Assembly: GCA_022432975.1 (NCBI GenBank)
Contig: CM039503.1
Span: 52,574,466 to 52,638,465 of the forward strand
DNA length: 64,000 nucleotides
DNA from: Begonia masoniana
Lineage: Eukaryota > Streptophyta > Magnoliopsida > Cucurbitales > Begoniaceae
Direction of reading: 5' to 3'
The position numbers were made by a program, and so were the translations under genes. Position 1 is the stretch's first letter. Each line of letters opens with the position of its first letter. The notes below the pieces were generated by a model. It saw nothing but the letters and a program-made list of their open reading frames with translations, had not been told where the DNA came from and did no database searches. This document shows positions 33,557 through 46,300 of the stretch, piece by piece.

Positions 33557-35564
33557 ATGGATACTCGCAATTATATTATTGATGATAATGATGACATAGA
33601 GGAAATTAGAAAATTAATTCCTACATTTTCTGTGGGACAATCATCTGCACAAGCATCCACTTCACCTAGAAAAAAAAGACAAAAAACTTCGGATGTATGG
33701 AAACATTTTGATTTAAAAGATATTAAAATTGCGGGCAAAATAGAAAGTAGAGCTCAATGTAAATATTGTGCTAAAAATTTTGCTTATACTTCTGGTAGCT
33801 CTACTAGCACAATAGGTAGACATTTTCAAAAATGCCACTTAAATATTGAAACACGAGATTCAACACAATCTCAATTAAATGTTAGTGGTAGTGGCATTTT
33901 CACATATTCACAAAATAGAATGAGAGAAGGAATAGCACAACTTATAGCACAATCTGAATTACCTTTATCATTCTTCGATAGTGAAGTGTTTGAAAAATTT
34001 ATGAAAGAATATGCTACTCCTAGTTTTAAACGTGTCCCTAGAACTACTATGAAAAGTGATATCCTTAAAATGTTTAAAGATATGAAAAATGAATTAATTA
34101 CATTTTTTTCAAATGCTCCTACAATGTCTATTTGTATTACTTCTGATTTATGGAGTGCACCTAATGCTATTGGTTATATAGTGGTAACATCTCATTTTAT
34201 TGATGAATCTTGACAATTAAATAAAAGAATTTTAGGATTTCGTAATTGTGAATATCCTCATTCTGGCACCACCATCTGTAGATTTATTATGACAATATTG
34301 CAAGAATATTCTATTAAAGATAGAATTTTTAGCATAACTCTTGATAATGCTAGTTCTAATGATATTGCTATTTCTCAATTTAAGGATTTTTTACAATTAG
34401 ATATTACTCGTGATTCTCTTTTTCATATGAGATGTGTGTGTCATATTTTAAATTTGGTTGTTAAAGATGGTATGTTATATATTTCATCTCATATTGAAAT
34501 AATTAGGTCCGCAATTTCTTATATTATTGGGTCTAATTCGAGACAACAAGAATATAAAGATTTTTGCAGAGCTGCCCAACTTAAACCAAGAAAATTAAAA
34601 ACCGATGTAGATAATAGATGGAATTCAACTTATTTGATGTTGCAAAATGCTAGGCCATATTGGCAAGTTATTTGTGCTTTTATTAATGATAAGACACAAA
34701 ATATTAATATTGACAAATCAAGTTGTGATATTGCTAATATATTTCTTGACTTTTTAAAACCTTTTTATGATGTTACAAATCAATGTTCTGGAATTTATTA
34801 TCCAACTTCTAATATTATTCTTCCTATTTTTGTAGATTTAACATGTAATTTTGCGAAATCGACAAATAGATGAATTTAGTAATATTCTTAATAAAATGGA
34901 AACAAAATTTAAAAAATATTGGCATAACATTCCTCTCATTTTTTGTTATGCATGTATCATGGATCCTAGATTTAAATTAAAAGGAGTATGTCTTATTCTT
35001 AATAGGATTTCTGCAAATTTATGTACTCAACCTTTTATTACTAGTGATGACGTAACAAATGGAATTTCAAGTTTATATGTTTCTTATGAAACAAAATATT
35101 TCAATGTTAATCATTATTCTTCACGACCTTCACATAACGAGAGTTATCCTAGTAGTAGTAGTGGTGGTAATAGCTTTAGTATTGATGATATATTGAGTGA
35201 ATTACAAACTGAAAATTATTCTACTTCTTCTACAAATGAACTCAATATTTATTTTGAAGCTCGTTATCAATTTTCTCGAGATGAGAATTTTGATATTTTA
35301 GATTGGTGGAAAAGACATTCTACCACATATCCTATTCTTTCTATAATGGCACGTGATCTACTAACATCTCCTGTTTCTACTGTAGCATCGGAATCTGCTT
35401 TTAGTGCAGGTGGACGAGTTTATGATGAACGAAGAGGAAGACTTGCATCGGACCTTGTGGAAGCGCTCATTTGTATCAAAGATTGGACCGACGCCAAGAC
35501 GAGAGATCAACAACGAGATGATGAAATTCTTGAGGAGTTTACGCAGTTGGATGTTGAAGACTAG
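33557..35564 (+). pseudogene. hAT transposase (BED zinc finger, hAT dimerisation domain), one stop and one frameshift
   Basis: The frame starts MDTRNYIIDD at 33557. A BED zinc finger follows at about residues 70-105 (CKYCAKNF...GRHFQKCH), then the catalytic core with SDLWSAPNAIGYIVVTSHFID and ITLDNASSND. The C-terminal dimerisation domain has DILDWWKRHSTTYPIL and PVSTVASESAFSAGGR and ends at the TAG at 35562-35564. This is the order of plant RICESLEEPER-like hAT transposases. There are two defects: an in-frame TGA at 34211-34213 where the family has Trp, and a frame change at about 34850-34875. With so few lesions the copy is young, but as read it would not give a full protein. Such enzymes cut and paste hAT elements in the nucleus. 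Confidence 0.88.
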
Positions 35565-36199
35565 AGATTTTTTTTATTGAACTTCTTTTGTAATTTGAAG
35601 TAATTTTTTTGAACTTCTTTCGTAATTTTTATTGAACTTCTTTTTCTTTTGTATTTTTTTTTCCAATTTTATATATTTTTACTTAACATAACTTATTTTT
35701 AAATTAAATGAGTAAATATCGTTGACATAATTATTAATACTTATTATAATTTTACATAATTTTTTTTTAAAAAAAACTTATATTAACAATCATACTCATA
35801 AATTGAAAATATTTATATACGCTCGGCTCGTTAGGCTCGGCTTGTTAAGGCTTGTTAGGCTCGCTTGAGGCCGGCTCGGCTCGGCTCGTTAACGTGGCCG
35901 CGAGCCGGCTCGGGTTGACATTTTTTTCAGGCTCGGCTCGGCTCGGCTCGGCTCGGCTCGGATCGCTCGTTAGTATTGTTAGGTTAACATATATGAGGTA
36001 AGGTAACATAATAATGACGGATTAATATAAAAATTTAATAAAGATTTAATATAAAAGAAATATAAAAAAAACTAATTAATAAAATAAAAATTAAACGATA
36101 AGGGTTTTCCAAAAAAGAAAACTTACCTATCGAGGGTTTTCAGAAAGCAACCAGAGGAGAGAGAGACAGGAAGGAAGAGAAGAGAGAGAGCCCCGAGGG

Positions 36200-36546
36200 T
36201 ACATTGGGGCGTTTCCAGATGTGAGAGTGATTGGAGTGGTGGCTTACCGGCTGGAGTACCTCCTCAGTTGGGGCATGTGCACAATGTTTTCCATATATCC
36301 CAACTGAGGAAGTACATTCCTGATCCGTCTCATAATGTTTCGTGGGATGAGGTAACGGTCCAGGCTGACGCGATGTACGACGAGGTGCTAGAACAGATTT
36401 TGGGACGTGAGCTACGGCGTTTTCGTCGTCGGGAGGCTCCGTTTGTTCTGGTGAAATGGAGGAACCACACTGACAAAGAAGCTACATGAGAGCTAGAGTC
36501 CGATATGGTGAATAGGTACCCTAGATTTTTTTTCTATGATGTGTAG
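36200..36546 (+). pseudogene. 3' end of gypsy pol (integrase chromodomain region)
   Basis: The frame at 36268-36489 reads HVHNVFHISQLRKYIPDPSH followed by LGRELRRFRRREAPFVLVKW, the hallmark end of chromovirus integrases with a chromodomain-like tail. The preceding AYRLE part is in another frame, so there is one frameshift. A TGA at 36487-36489 occupies the usual Trp position. Everything upstream of this fragment is deleted. Confidence 0.85.
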
Positions 36547-36573
36547 TTGAGGCGAATTTCGAGGACGAAATTC

Positions 36574-36591
36574 ATAAAAAGGGGGAAAAGA
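36574..36591 (+). promoter_or_regulatory. Polypurine tract of the gypsy element
   Basis: TAAAAAGGGGGAAAAGA immediately precedes the right LTR (TGTAAAACCC at 36592). It primes plus-strand DNA synthesis in LTR elements and confirms the LTR boundary. Confidence 0.85.
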
Positions 36592-37802
36592 TGTAAAACC
36601 CGTCAAATTTTAGTAGTAAAAATTTGAGTAAATTTTTCGCGAATTTTAAGTGTAAATAATTGGGATCATGATGTGCCAACGATCCCGAACCGTCAAACAT
36701 GAACCAAGGTATGAATTCTAACTATTTTATATACTAATTGGTTTGTGAGTTTTGTAGGTTAAAAATTCTTCTCAAAGCTTGGAATGACTAAAGGAAGAGG
36801 GAATTTGTCTTCCCTTTATCAAATTTTGTAACCGAGTTCTTTATTTGTTTTTAAGTTTATGACACTATGGGTTTTTCTTAATCCTTATTTATTGGCCACT
36901 TGTAGCCAATTTTATTGTTAGATTATTTGGTTAAATTGTTTAGGGTTTGGAAATTTTAAGTGAACTTGCCATGCCTGGAGCCAACTGCTGATGTGGAGCT
37001 GCTGATGTGGCCGAGCACAACGGCTACATTTTTGAAGAAGCATCTCCAACGGCTCTTGCTTTCTCCCGAAGCCTTCCCTTGATATTTAAGCTTTTCCCTT
37101 TGGTTATTGTAATTAGTTTTTTTATCAATATTGGAATTTACAGAAGAGTTTCTTCTTGTTCGGAGCATCCTCCGTGTGGGTTTTTCCCACGGTCTTCATT
37201 GGCGCGAGACGCCATGGATGACCACCAAATTGTGCCTCAAGCTTCACGGTTGCTTGGAGGTACTCTTTCCCTTGCCTTCTCTCCCTCTGCCAAGAGCTGG
37301 AGTCGAAAAGGAGGAAGGAGGAAACCCGTGCCCTTAAGCTGTGATTTCTCCTCGGCAACGAGGGACTTCTTTCCAAAGGCGCAGAGTTGCGCATCGCAAC
37401 TGCCTTTGGACCAGCCACGGGTCTTCATTTACATTTCCCTCGGCCTCTTCTGAGGACGAAGCATTACGCGTAGGCAGCCTAGTTGCTGGAAGCACTCCTC
37501 CCATCACGGTGGAGCTCTTCGCCGAAGGTACAGGGAACACCTTTCGGCCGGCTCGGCTTCCTTTCGCCGTCCATCTCCTCCACAACGCTTCCTTCAATCC
37601 AAACGGCCTTTTCTGAGGCGTTACCCAACTCACCCACCTCTCCATTTCGACGGTATCAATTTTCTCATCTCCTACGCAATTTTCGATTTTTCCTCTGTTT
37701 TAGCGACTGTTTGGAGTGTTCTTTGGTTTCTCCAAAGAACACCGAACCTTGCTGCTTAATATAGTCTTCCGCATGCGTCTTAGGTCCCAGAAGTCCATCA
37801 AG

Positions 37803-37814
37803 TGGTATCAGAGC
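37803..37814 (+). promoter_or_regulatory. LARD primer-binding site, initiator Met tRNA type (copy 1)
   Basis: TGGTATCAGAGC, complementary to the 3' end of plant initiator tRNA-Met, starts two bases after the first LTR. Confidence 0.9.
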
Positions 37815-40800
37815 GAGAGTTGATCTCTGGCTCGTTGTTTTGAGTTTTTTAGTTCGTTGTTTGTGTTTCTTTGTAGTTTTTATTCTCTGTTTTCATTTTG
37901 TTTCTGTCTAGTATGTTTTGTCGTTCAATTCTGTTTAATAACCAGCATAACCCATTTGCTTGAGCTTTCATTTCTATTTAGTTGACAGCAGATCTCAATA
38001 TCTCAATTGAAAGGTTAGTTTTCATGTTTCTGTTACATGTAAACAGCATGTCTACATTTGCATGGATATTCTAGTATATTAAAATTGTGGTTCTGTTTGG
38101 GTGAGGTTTGCAGAGACTTAATGGCATCTTGTGTTATATTGAAATTTGTTTCTATTTATTTACTCACAGAAATGATCCACGTATACATGAGCATTAAGCT
38201 TACTCATTCAGCATATTACGTTGAGAAAATCGTCTGTTGAGTTCGGAGGTAATTAGAGAGTTTTGTGATCTGTTTAATTACTACTAAACTGTTATTGAAG
38301 TAAATCTCTTTTTGGGGTATTGGCAGAAACGTGAGAATCTCACATATTATAGTTGTGCATCATTAAGGTCACTGTCTTGCCTTGTTCTTTCCTAAAAGTA
38401 CGTCAAACTCCAAGGATGAACTGCATCATTATTGAACACCATTGATAAACGATATTTGTTGTGATGTGTAGTTTCTGGAATTGATCTACTATAATTGAAA
38501 ATTCAGAATATCTATCTTGCCTTCCATTGTGTTTTCTGGATCATTATCCAAGCTGTTTCCTCAAATTATTTTTGTGTTTTCTCTACTACTTCCTGGTTAT
38601 GTTGCCCTATCTTCTTTTAGTGATATTTGTTTGGGTTGTTTAGCTGAATTCTTGCTGCAAACCTAATTTTCTCCTTGTCCAAACAAATTTCTGTTTCACA
38701 AAGTAATGAATGTTTATGTGTTGCTGTTCTGCTCATGTTAATGTTTTTTGTCTTGCTGCTATAAAACCAATCTGTTTTTCTGCTGTTATTTGGATTAATG
38801 TTAATCGCATTTCAACATAGCATCTTAACTCTAAAGATAAAGCAACCAGCATCATATAGTTCGTTTACTTTTATTGTTTTTGTTGCTGAGCTGTCATCTA
38901 ATATGGTTGTCTGGTATAAGCCAAGGAAAAAAAAAAAATCAGTCTTAAAAATATTATGCTTAGAGCTGTTACGTTTGGTTGTAGTTTTTACATCAAGTAT
39001 CTGTGTCATTTTCTAACATTTTAAGGTTAAACAAATTGAGAAAATGAAAACTAATGGAATGCTGAACTCCTATCATTAATCCTGTTTCTGCTTAGTAAAA
39101 TCTGCTGCTGTTTTTCTTATTTCACTGTTTCTGTTTGTTAACCAGAATGAGTTCTCATGTGAAATCATCAAATTATTCTGCTTAAATTGGCAGTATGTTT
39201 CCCATGTTTAATCTTGTATTCTGTTTAGTTTACTAGGATATGTGATTGTGTTTGGTTTTCTTATTTCATGTTCTGTTTTTAGAAATGATCACCAAGAAAT
39301 AGCTGAGTTTCAATTGATGAACTTTGACAGCAAGTATTTACTGTTTTGATGATGATCATTATTTGAGTTACTTGTGAGTGAAAGTCACTATCTTATGTTA
39401 ACTCCTAATAATTGAAATCTTTTGTTGGATTGCTGAGCATGAATTGGAAATGGGTTAAGATTAATGTGGTTCTGTTTATTTTCAAAAAAAAAATAAAAAA
39501 AAAATATGCCCAAATTCTGGTTCTTGTTTTGTATTTTGTCACTGTTTTAGTGTGGTTATTTTGCTGTATCTAGAAATTGTTTAGGAGTAAAACTTGTTTC
39601 TGTTTTGATGAGTCTTAGAATGTTTTTCCTATATTTCTCTCATTGTTTTTAGTGTCTTTTGTTTTGTGTAGGATATGTTAACTTCAGGTCAAACCTTTTT
39701 AACAAAAGCATATCATATATACTATCTTGTTAGTCACTTAGGATTCACTTGTAACGTCGAGTGATCTGTTTTTGTGGCCAAGAGCTTTCCTCTGTGGGCC
39801 GTTGGTAATGTCCGAGGTTTACGACTGGCCCGAGGGGCCCGACAGATTCGCCGGATGAGGCAGTCGCCTTTAAGAGATTGTGACCGAACGCCGTAAGAGG
39901 CAGTCAGCTTAAAGGGTGTTGGATAATGTGTCATTTCCACAAAGTTCTAGAGGGTTGTCTAGACCCAATAACATGTCATTGATATTAATTACAAGTTTAT
40001 TTTGTTTGATTAACTTGTTTGATTTGTTGTGCTATTTGATTAAATGCTTAGGACTTATCTTATATTGAATCTTGTGTGTTATGTTTTGTGTTTGTGTTTA
40101 GTATTATTTTTGTTGTGTTGATTGTTTTCATCATGGCCTAATGTTGTTTCATTAATGGTATAACATGAATAATCAATCAAATGCATGTCTACTTTTCTGA
40201 TAAGAACCTAGAATGTTAGAATTGGTAACATGAAATTCTGTTGATGTCCAAGATAATTCTTGATGAATGCATTCTGTTTGGTTGTCTGTGTTTTAGATTG
40301 TGTTTTCTGTCAGAATGTTGTTTGTTCTGTTTTCTAGTGTCATTGCCCACTTCTGTTTTCATCCACTGAAATTGCACATTTTATCAAGTTTCCATTTGTT
40401 TAGTTAGTGTCACATTTGTCAGCATGTTATCCTTGTTTTTCTTATTGTCCATGTTTATGCTTTTGTGTCTAATATTCTGTTTTGTGTTGAGGCATTTTCT
40501 GTTTTTCTGTCCGAAGAACTTAGCCTGTTTCTATAGTGCCTTATTGAATACCTGTTGTAGTTTAGTGTCATTAGCATCAGCATGTTTAAGTTCACTATTT
40601 TGTTTAGAATGTCTAGAATAAATCTATGGTCGTGTTGTGTTGTATTGATGTAATTGCTAGGATGAGAGCTTGAATCAAAATGCATGTTAAAAGTGGAACG
40701 TGGGAAATTCTGTTTTGACAATGCTTATGATTCTGTTTTGTGTTCTAATATCAATGCATCTATTTGTGTCTTCGTTGAGTTGTGTTTAAGTAATTGTGTT

Positions 40801-42221
40801 TACTTAACTTGTTGTTTAGGACTAGGTTTAACATTCTGTTTAGTCATGTTTCCTTGCCGTTTTGGTTAAATTGCTGCTACAGTTTGCTGGTTTAAATTGT
40901 CATCTTTCTATTGCAAAATAGGTTATTTGTTTTAGCCTTAAAACTGTTCACTTATAGCAGCTCCATAAAGATCGAATTTGTGATTTTGGTTTACTAAATT
41001 GATGGCTGTTTCTGGTTTAAACTTGCTGCTAATATTGCATATTGATGGAATTTTTATTCTTCTGTTCCCTGAATACTAGCATGAATCCAGCCATACAATT
41101 TGCTGTGTTTTAACCTTTAGAATGCTGAAAATTCACTGTTGTTTTCTGCTATAATTGTTGGTCAATTTAGACTATTGCTGAGTTTTGGGGATCAAACTGA
41201 AAATTTAATGAACTAAAATTCCCAAGGATATTTGAAGCTGTTTGCAGCACCTTTTTCTAGTTCAATCATCTAAACTGATTGCTGTGTTTTTCTGGTTATT
41301 ATTCAACTTATTTGCTGCTGCTAAGCCATGAAATTATTGTGCTAGTTGTTTCATTGTCTAAAACATGCATCTATTATCATCTGCATTCTGTTTTTGGTGA
41401 ATGGCCGAGAATGGATAAATTGTAGTTGACTTAATGCATGATTCTTTTCCCTGTTAAAGCACGTTAATTCTAGTTGTGCTTTTATGATTGTGCCCTTATG
41501 CTGTTTCTGGTTTAACTGATGAAATTGTTTAAGCTAGTTGTGTTTTAATTAATTAAGCATGCATCTAATATCACTGCTTCTGTTTTTGTTTGACTTCAAG
41601 TGTTGTGTCATGTGCTGTTTGGTTATGCTAATTTTGGAATTTGAAATGGTTAGAATGCACAGCTAACACTTGGATTAAATGGATAACGATGTGCATGGCC
41701 GAACCACTTGTTTGTTTGTTTCTAGTTGTTTGTTTTGTATTTTTGTTTGTGGAAGTTTGTTAAGGAACTCTTGGCTTCCTAACCTTTGAAGAGCATCCAA
41801 AATTGAAGAGCCAAGGTAATTGATAGACATTTGGCGACAAGGTACGAACCTAAGAAACCTTAACTTCTTGAATATCTAATATTGAATGATTAAGAGGTTG
41901 CCTTTTGAATTTAATTGTTGTGACAGAAATTTTCAAACTCTAACTATATTTATGGACTTATTGATTCATGTTATGTATTAATGCATGATTGTGAAAAAAA
42001 ATACTAGAGGAAAGTTTTTGTGGCTTAGATTATTGATGTCGTTTGCTAGGAATTGTTAATGCCATTTGCTAGAGGAAAGTTGGCATTTATTTTTGCAATT
42101 TGGATTAAGGACCATGGGTCTAAGTTTTGTGTTGGATACCAAGATTGATTGGTTCCACTTGAGCGTATGAACGCTAGGGTTACGAGTGTGTAAAGGGGCA
42201 AAAATTTAAGATTTGAGGACA

Positions 42222-42244
42222 AATCTTCAATCACCCGGAGAGGA
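42222..42244 (+). promoter_or_regulatory. LARD polypurine-like tract before the second LTR
   Basis: Short purine run GGAGAGGA directly before TGATGTGCC. The same arrangement precedes the third LTR at 47817-47824. The tract is short for a polypurine tract. Confidence 0.5.
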
Positions 42245-43379
42245 TGATGTGCCAACGATCCCGAACCGTCAAACATGAACCAAGGTATGAATTCTAACTA
42301 TTTTATATACTAATTGGTTTGTGAGTTTTGTAGGTTAAAAATTCTTCTCAAAGCTTGGAATGACTAAAGGAAGAGGGAATTTGTCTTCCCTTTATCAAAT
42401 TTTGTAACCGAGTTCTTTATTTGTTTTTAAGTTTATGACACTATGGGTTTTTCTTAATCCTTATTTATTGGCCACTTGTAGCCAATTTTATTGTTAGATT
42501 ATTTGGTTAAATTGTTTAGGGTTTGGAAATTTTAAGTGAACTTGCCATGCCTGGAGCCAACTGCTGATGTGGAGCTGCTGATGTGGCCGAGCACAACGGC
42601 TACATTTTTGAAGAAGCATCTCCAACGGCTCTTGCTTTCTCCCGAAGCCTTCCCTTGATATTTAAGCTTTTCCCTTTGGTTATTGTAATTAGTTTTTTTA
42701 TCAATATTTGGAATTTACAGAAGAGTTTCTTCTTGTTCGGAGCATCCTCCGTGTGGGTTTTTCCCACGGTCTTCATTGGCGCGAGACGCCATGGATGACC
42801 ACCAAATTGTGCCTCAAGCTTCACGGTTGCTTGGAGGTACTCTTTCCCTTGCCTTCTCTCCCTCTGCCAAGAGCTGGAGTCGAAAAGGAGGAAGGAGGAA
42901 ACCCGTGCCCTTAAGCTGTGATTTCTCCTCGGCAACGAGGGACTTCTTTCCAAAGGCGCAGAGTTGCGCATCGCACTGCCTTTGGACCAGCCACGGGTCT
43001 TCATTTACATTTCCCTCGGCCTCTTCTGAGGACGAAGCATTACGCGTAGGGCAGCCTAGTTGCTGGAAGCACTCCTCCCATCACGGTGGAGCTCTTCGCC
43101 GAAGGTACAGGGAACACCTTTCGGCCGGCTCGGCTTCCTTTCGCCGTCCATCTCCTCCACAACGCTTCCTTCAATCCAAACGGCCTTTTCTGAGGCGTTA
43201 CCCAACTCACCCACCTCTCCATTTCGACGGTATCAATTTTCTCATCTCCTACGCAATTTTCGATTTTTCCTCTGTTTTAGCGACTGTTTGGAGTGTTCTT
43301 TGGTTTCTCCAAAGAACACCGAACCTTGCTGCTTAATATAGTCTTCCGCATGCGTCTTAGGTCCCAGAAGTCCATCAAG

Positions 43380-43391
43380 TGGTATCAGAGC
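43380..43391 (+). promoter_or_regulatory. LARD primer-binding site (copy 2)
   Basis: TGGTATCAGAGC again two bases after the second LTR, matching copy 1. Confidence 0.9.
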
Positions 43392-46300
43392 GAGAGTTGA
43401 TCTCTGGCTCGTTGTTTTGAGTTTTTTAGTTCGTTGTTTGTGTTTCTTTGTAGTTTTTATTCTCTGTTTTCATTTTGTTTCTGTCTAGTATGTTTTGTCG
43501 TTCAATTCTGTTTAATAACCAGCATAACCCATTTGCTTGAGCTTTCATTTCTATTTAGTTGACAGCAGATCTCAATATCTCAATTGAAAGGTTAGTTTTC
43601 ATGTTTCTGTTACATGTAAACAGCATGTCTACATTTGCATGGATATTCTAGTATATTAAAATTGTGGTTCTGTTTGGGTGAGGTTTGCAGAGACTTAATG
43701 GCATCTTGTGTTATATTGAAATTTGTTTCTATTTTATTTACTCACAGAAATGATCCACGTATACATGAGCATTAAGCTTACTCATTCAGCATATTACGTT
43801 GAGAAAATCGTCTGTTGAGTTCTGAGGTAATTAGAGAGTTTTGTGATCTGTTTAATTACTACTAAACTGTTATTGAAGTAAATCTCTTTTTGGGGTAATT
43901 GGCAGAAACGTGAGAATCTCACATATTATAGTTGTGCATCATTAAGGTCACTGTCTTGCCTTGTTCTTTCCTAAAAGTACGTCAAACTCCAAGGATGAAC
44001 TGCATCATTATTGAACACCATTGATAAACGATATTTGTTGTGATGTGTAGTTTCTGGAATTGATCTACTATAATTGAAAATTCAGAATATCTATCTTGCC
44101 TTCCATTGTGTTTTCTGGATCATTATCCAAGCTGTTTTCCTCAAATTATTTTTGTGTTTTCTCTACTACTTCCTGGTTATGTTGCCCTATCTTCTTTTAG
44201 TGATATTTGTTTGGGTTGTTTAGCTGAATTCTTGCTGCAAACCTAATTTTCTCCTTGTCCAAACAAATTTCTGTTTCACAAAGTAATGAATGTTTATGTG
44301 TTGCTGTTCTGCTCATGTTAATGTTTTTTGTCTTGCTGCTATAAAACCAATCTGTTTTTCTGCTGTTATTTGGATTAATGTTAATCGCATTTCAACATAG
44401 CATCTTAACTCTAAAGATAAAGCAACCAGCATCATATAGTTCGTTTACTTTTATTGTTTTTGTTGCTGAGCTGTCATCTAATATGGTTGTCTGGTATAAG
44501 CCAAGGAAAAAAAAAAAATCAGTCTTAAAAATATTATGCTTAGAGCTGTTACGTTTTGGTTGTAGTTTTTACATCAAGTATCTGTGTCATTTTCTAACAT
44601 TTTAAGGTTAAACAAATTGAGAAAATGAAAACTAAATGGAATGCTGAACTCCTATCATTAATCCTGTTTCTGCTTTAGTAAAATCTGCTGCTGTTTTTCT
44701 TATTTCACTGTTTCTGTTTGTTAACCAGAATGAGTTCTCATGTGAAATCATCAAATTATTCTGCTTAAATTGGCAGTATGTTTCCCATGTTTAATCTTGT
44801 ATTCTGTTTAGTTTACTAGGATATGTGATTGTGTTTGGTTTTCTTATTTCATGTTCTGTTTTTAGAAATGATCACCAAGAAATAGCTGAGTTTCAATTGA
44901 TGAACTTTGACAGCAAGTATTTACTGTTTTGATGATGATCATTATTTGAGTTACTTGTGAGTGAAAGTACTATCTTATGTTAACTCCTAATAATTGAAAT
45001 CTTTTGTTGGATTGCTGAGCATGAATTGGAAATGGGTTAAGATTAATGTGGTTCTGTTTATTTTCAAAAAAAAAAATAAAAAAAAATATGCCCAAATTCT
45101 GGTTCTTGTTTTGTATTTTGTCACTGTTTAGTGTGGTTATTTTGCTGTATCTAGAAATTGTTTAGGAGTAAAACTTGTTTCTGTTTGATGAGTCTTAGAA
45201 TGTTTTTCCTATATTTCTCTCATTGTTTTTAGTGTCTTTTGTTTTGTGTAGGATATGTTAACTTCAGGTCAAACCTTTTTAACAAAAGCATATCATATAT
45301 ACTATCTTGTTAGTCACTTAGGATTCACTTGTAACGTCGAGTGATCTGTTTTTGTGGCCAAGAGCTTTCCTCTGTGGGCCGTTGGTAATGTCCGAGGTTT
45401 ACGACTGGCCCGAGGGGCCCGACAGATTCGCCGGATGAGGCAGTCGCCTTTAAGAGATTGTGACCGAACGCCGTAAGAGGCAGTCAGCTTAAAGGGTGTT
45501 GGATAATGTGTCATTTCCACAAAAGTTCTAGAGGGTTGTCTAGACCCAATAACATGTCATTGATATTAATTACAAGTTTATTTTGTTTGATTAACTTGTT
45601 TGATTTGTTGTGCTATTTGATTAAATGCTTAGGACTTATCTTATATTGAATCTTGTGTGTTATGTTTTGTGTTTGTGTTTAGTATTATTTTTGTTGTGTT
45701 GATTGTTTTCATCATGGCCTAATGTTGTTTCATTAATGGTATAACATGAATAATCAATCAAATGCATGTCTACTTTCTGATAAGAACCTAGAATGTTAGA
45801 ATTGGTAACATGAAATTCTGTTGATGTCCAAGATAATTCTTGATGAATGCATTCTGTTTGGTTGTCTGTGTTTTAGATTGTGTTTTCTGTCAGAATGTTG
45901 TTTGTTCTGTTTTCTAGTGTCATTGCCCACTTCTGTTTTCATCCACTGAAATTGCACATTTTATCAAGTTTCCATTTGTTTAGTTAGTGTCACATTTGTC
46001 AGCATGTTATCCTTGTTTTTCTTATTGTCCATGTTTATGCTTTTGGTGTCTAATATTCTGTTTTGTGTTGAGGCATTTTCTGTTTTTCTGTCCGAAGAAC
46101 TTAGCCTGTTCTATAGTGCCTTATTGAATACCTGTTGTAGTTTAGTGTCATTAGCATCAGCATGTTTAAGTTCACTATTTTGTTTAGAATGTCTAGAATA
46201 AATCTATGGTCGTGTTGTGTTGTATTGATGTAATTGCTAGGATGAGAGCTTGAATCAAAATGCATGTTAAAAGTGGAACGTGGGAAATTCTGTTTTGACA

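Larger units (their letters stand above)
32205..35981 (+). mobile_element. hAT transposon with near-complete transposase
   Basis: The element interrupts the left gypsy LTR; the uninterrupted sequence is visible at 49060-49110. The ends TAGAGTTGGCTAATGGGC and (reverse strand) TAACAATACTAACGAGC match at about 11 of 17 positions. Flanks GGTAAAAT and GGTTAACAT look like a decayed 8-bp duplication. Both subterminal regions are crowded with GGCTCG/CGAGCC repeats (32221-32450 and 35822-35970), typical hAT transposase-binding arrays. Confidence 0.8.

Noticed and set aside
39734..39940. Possible tRNA or small RNA in the GC-rich island of the LARD internal domain
   Set aside because: No acceptor stem, anticodon arm or T-loop pattern could be assembled; the same island recurs at 45314-45520 as part of the repeat.
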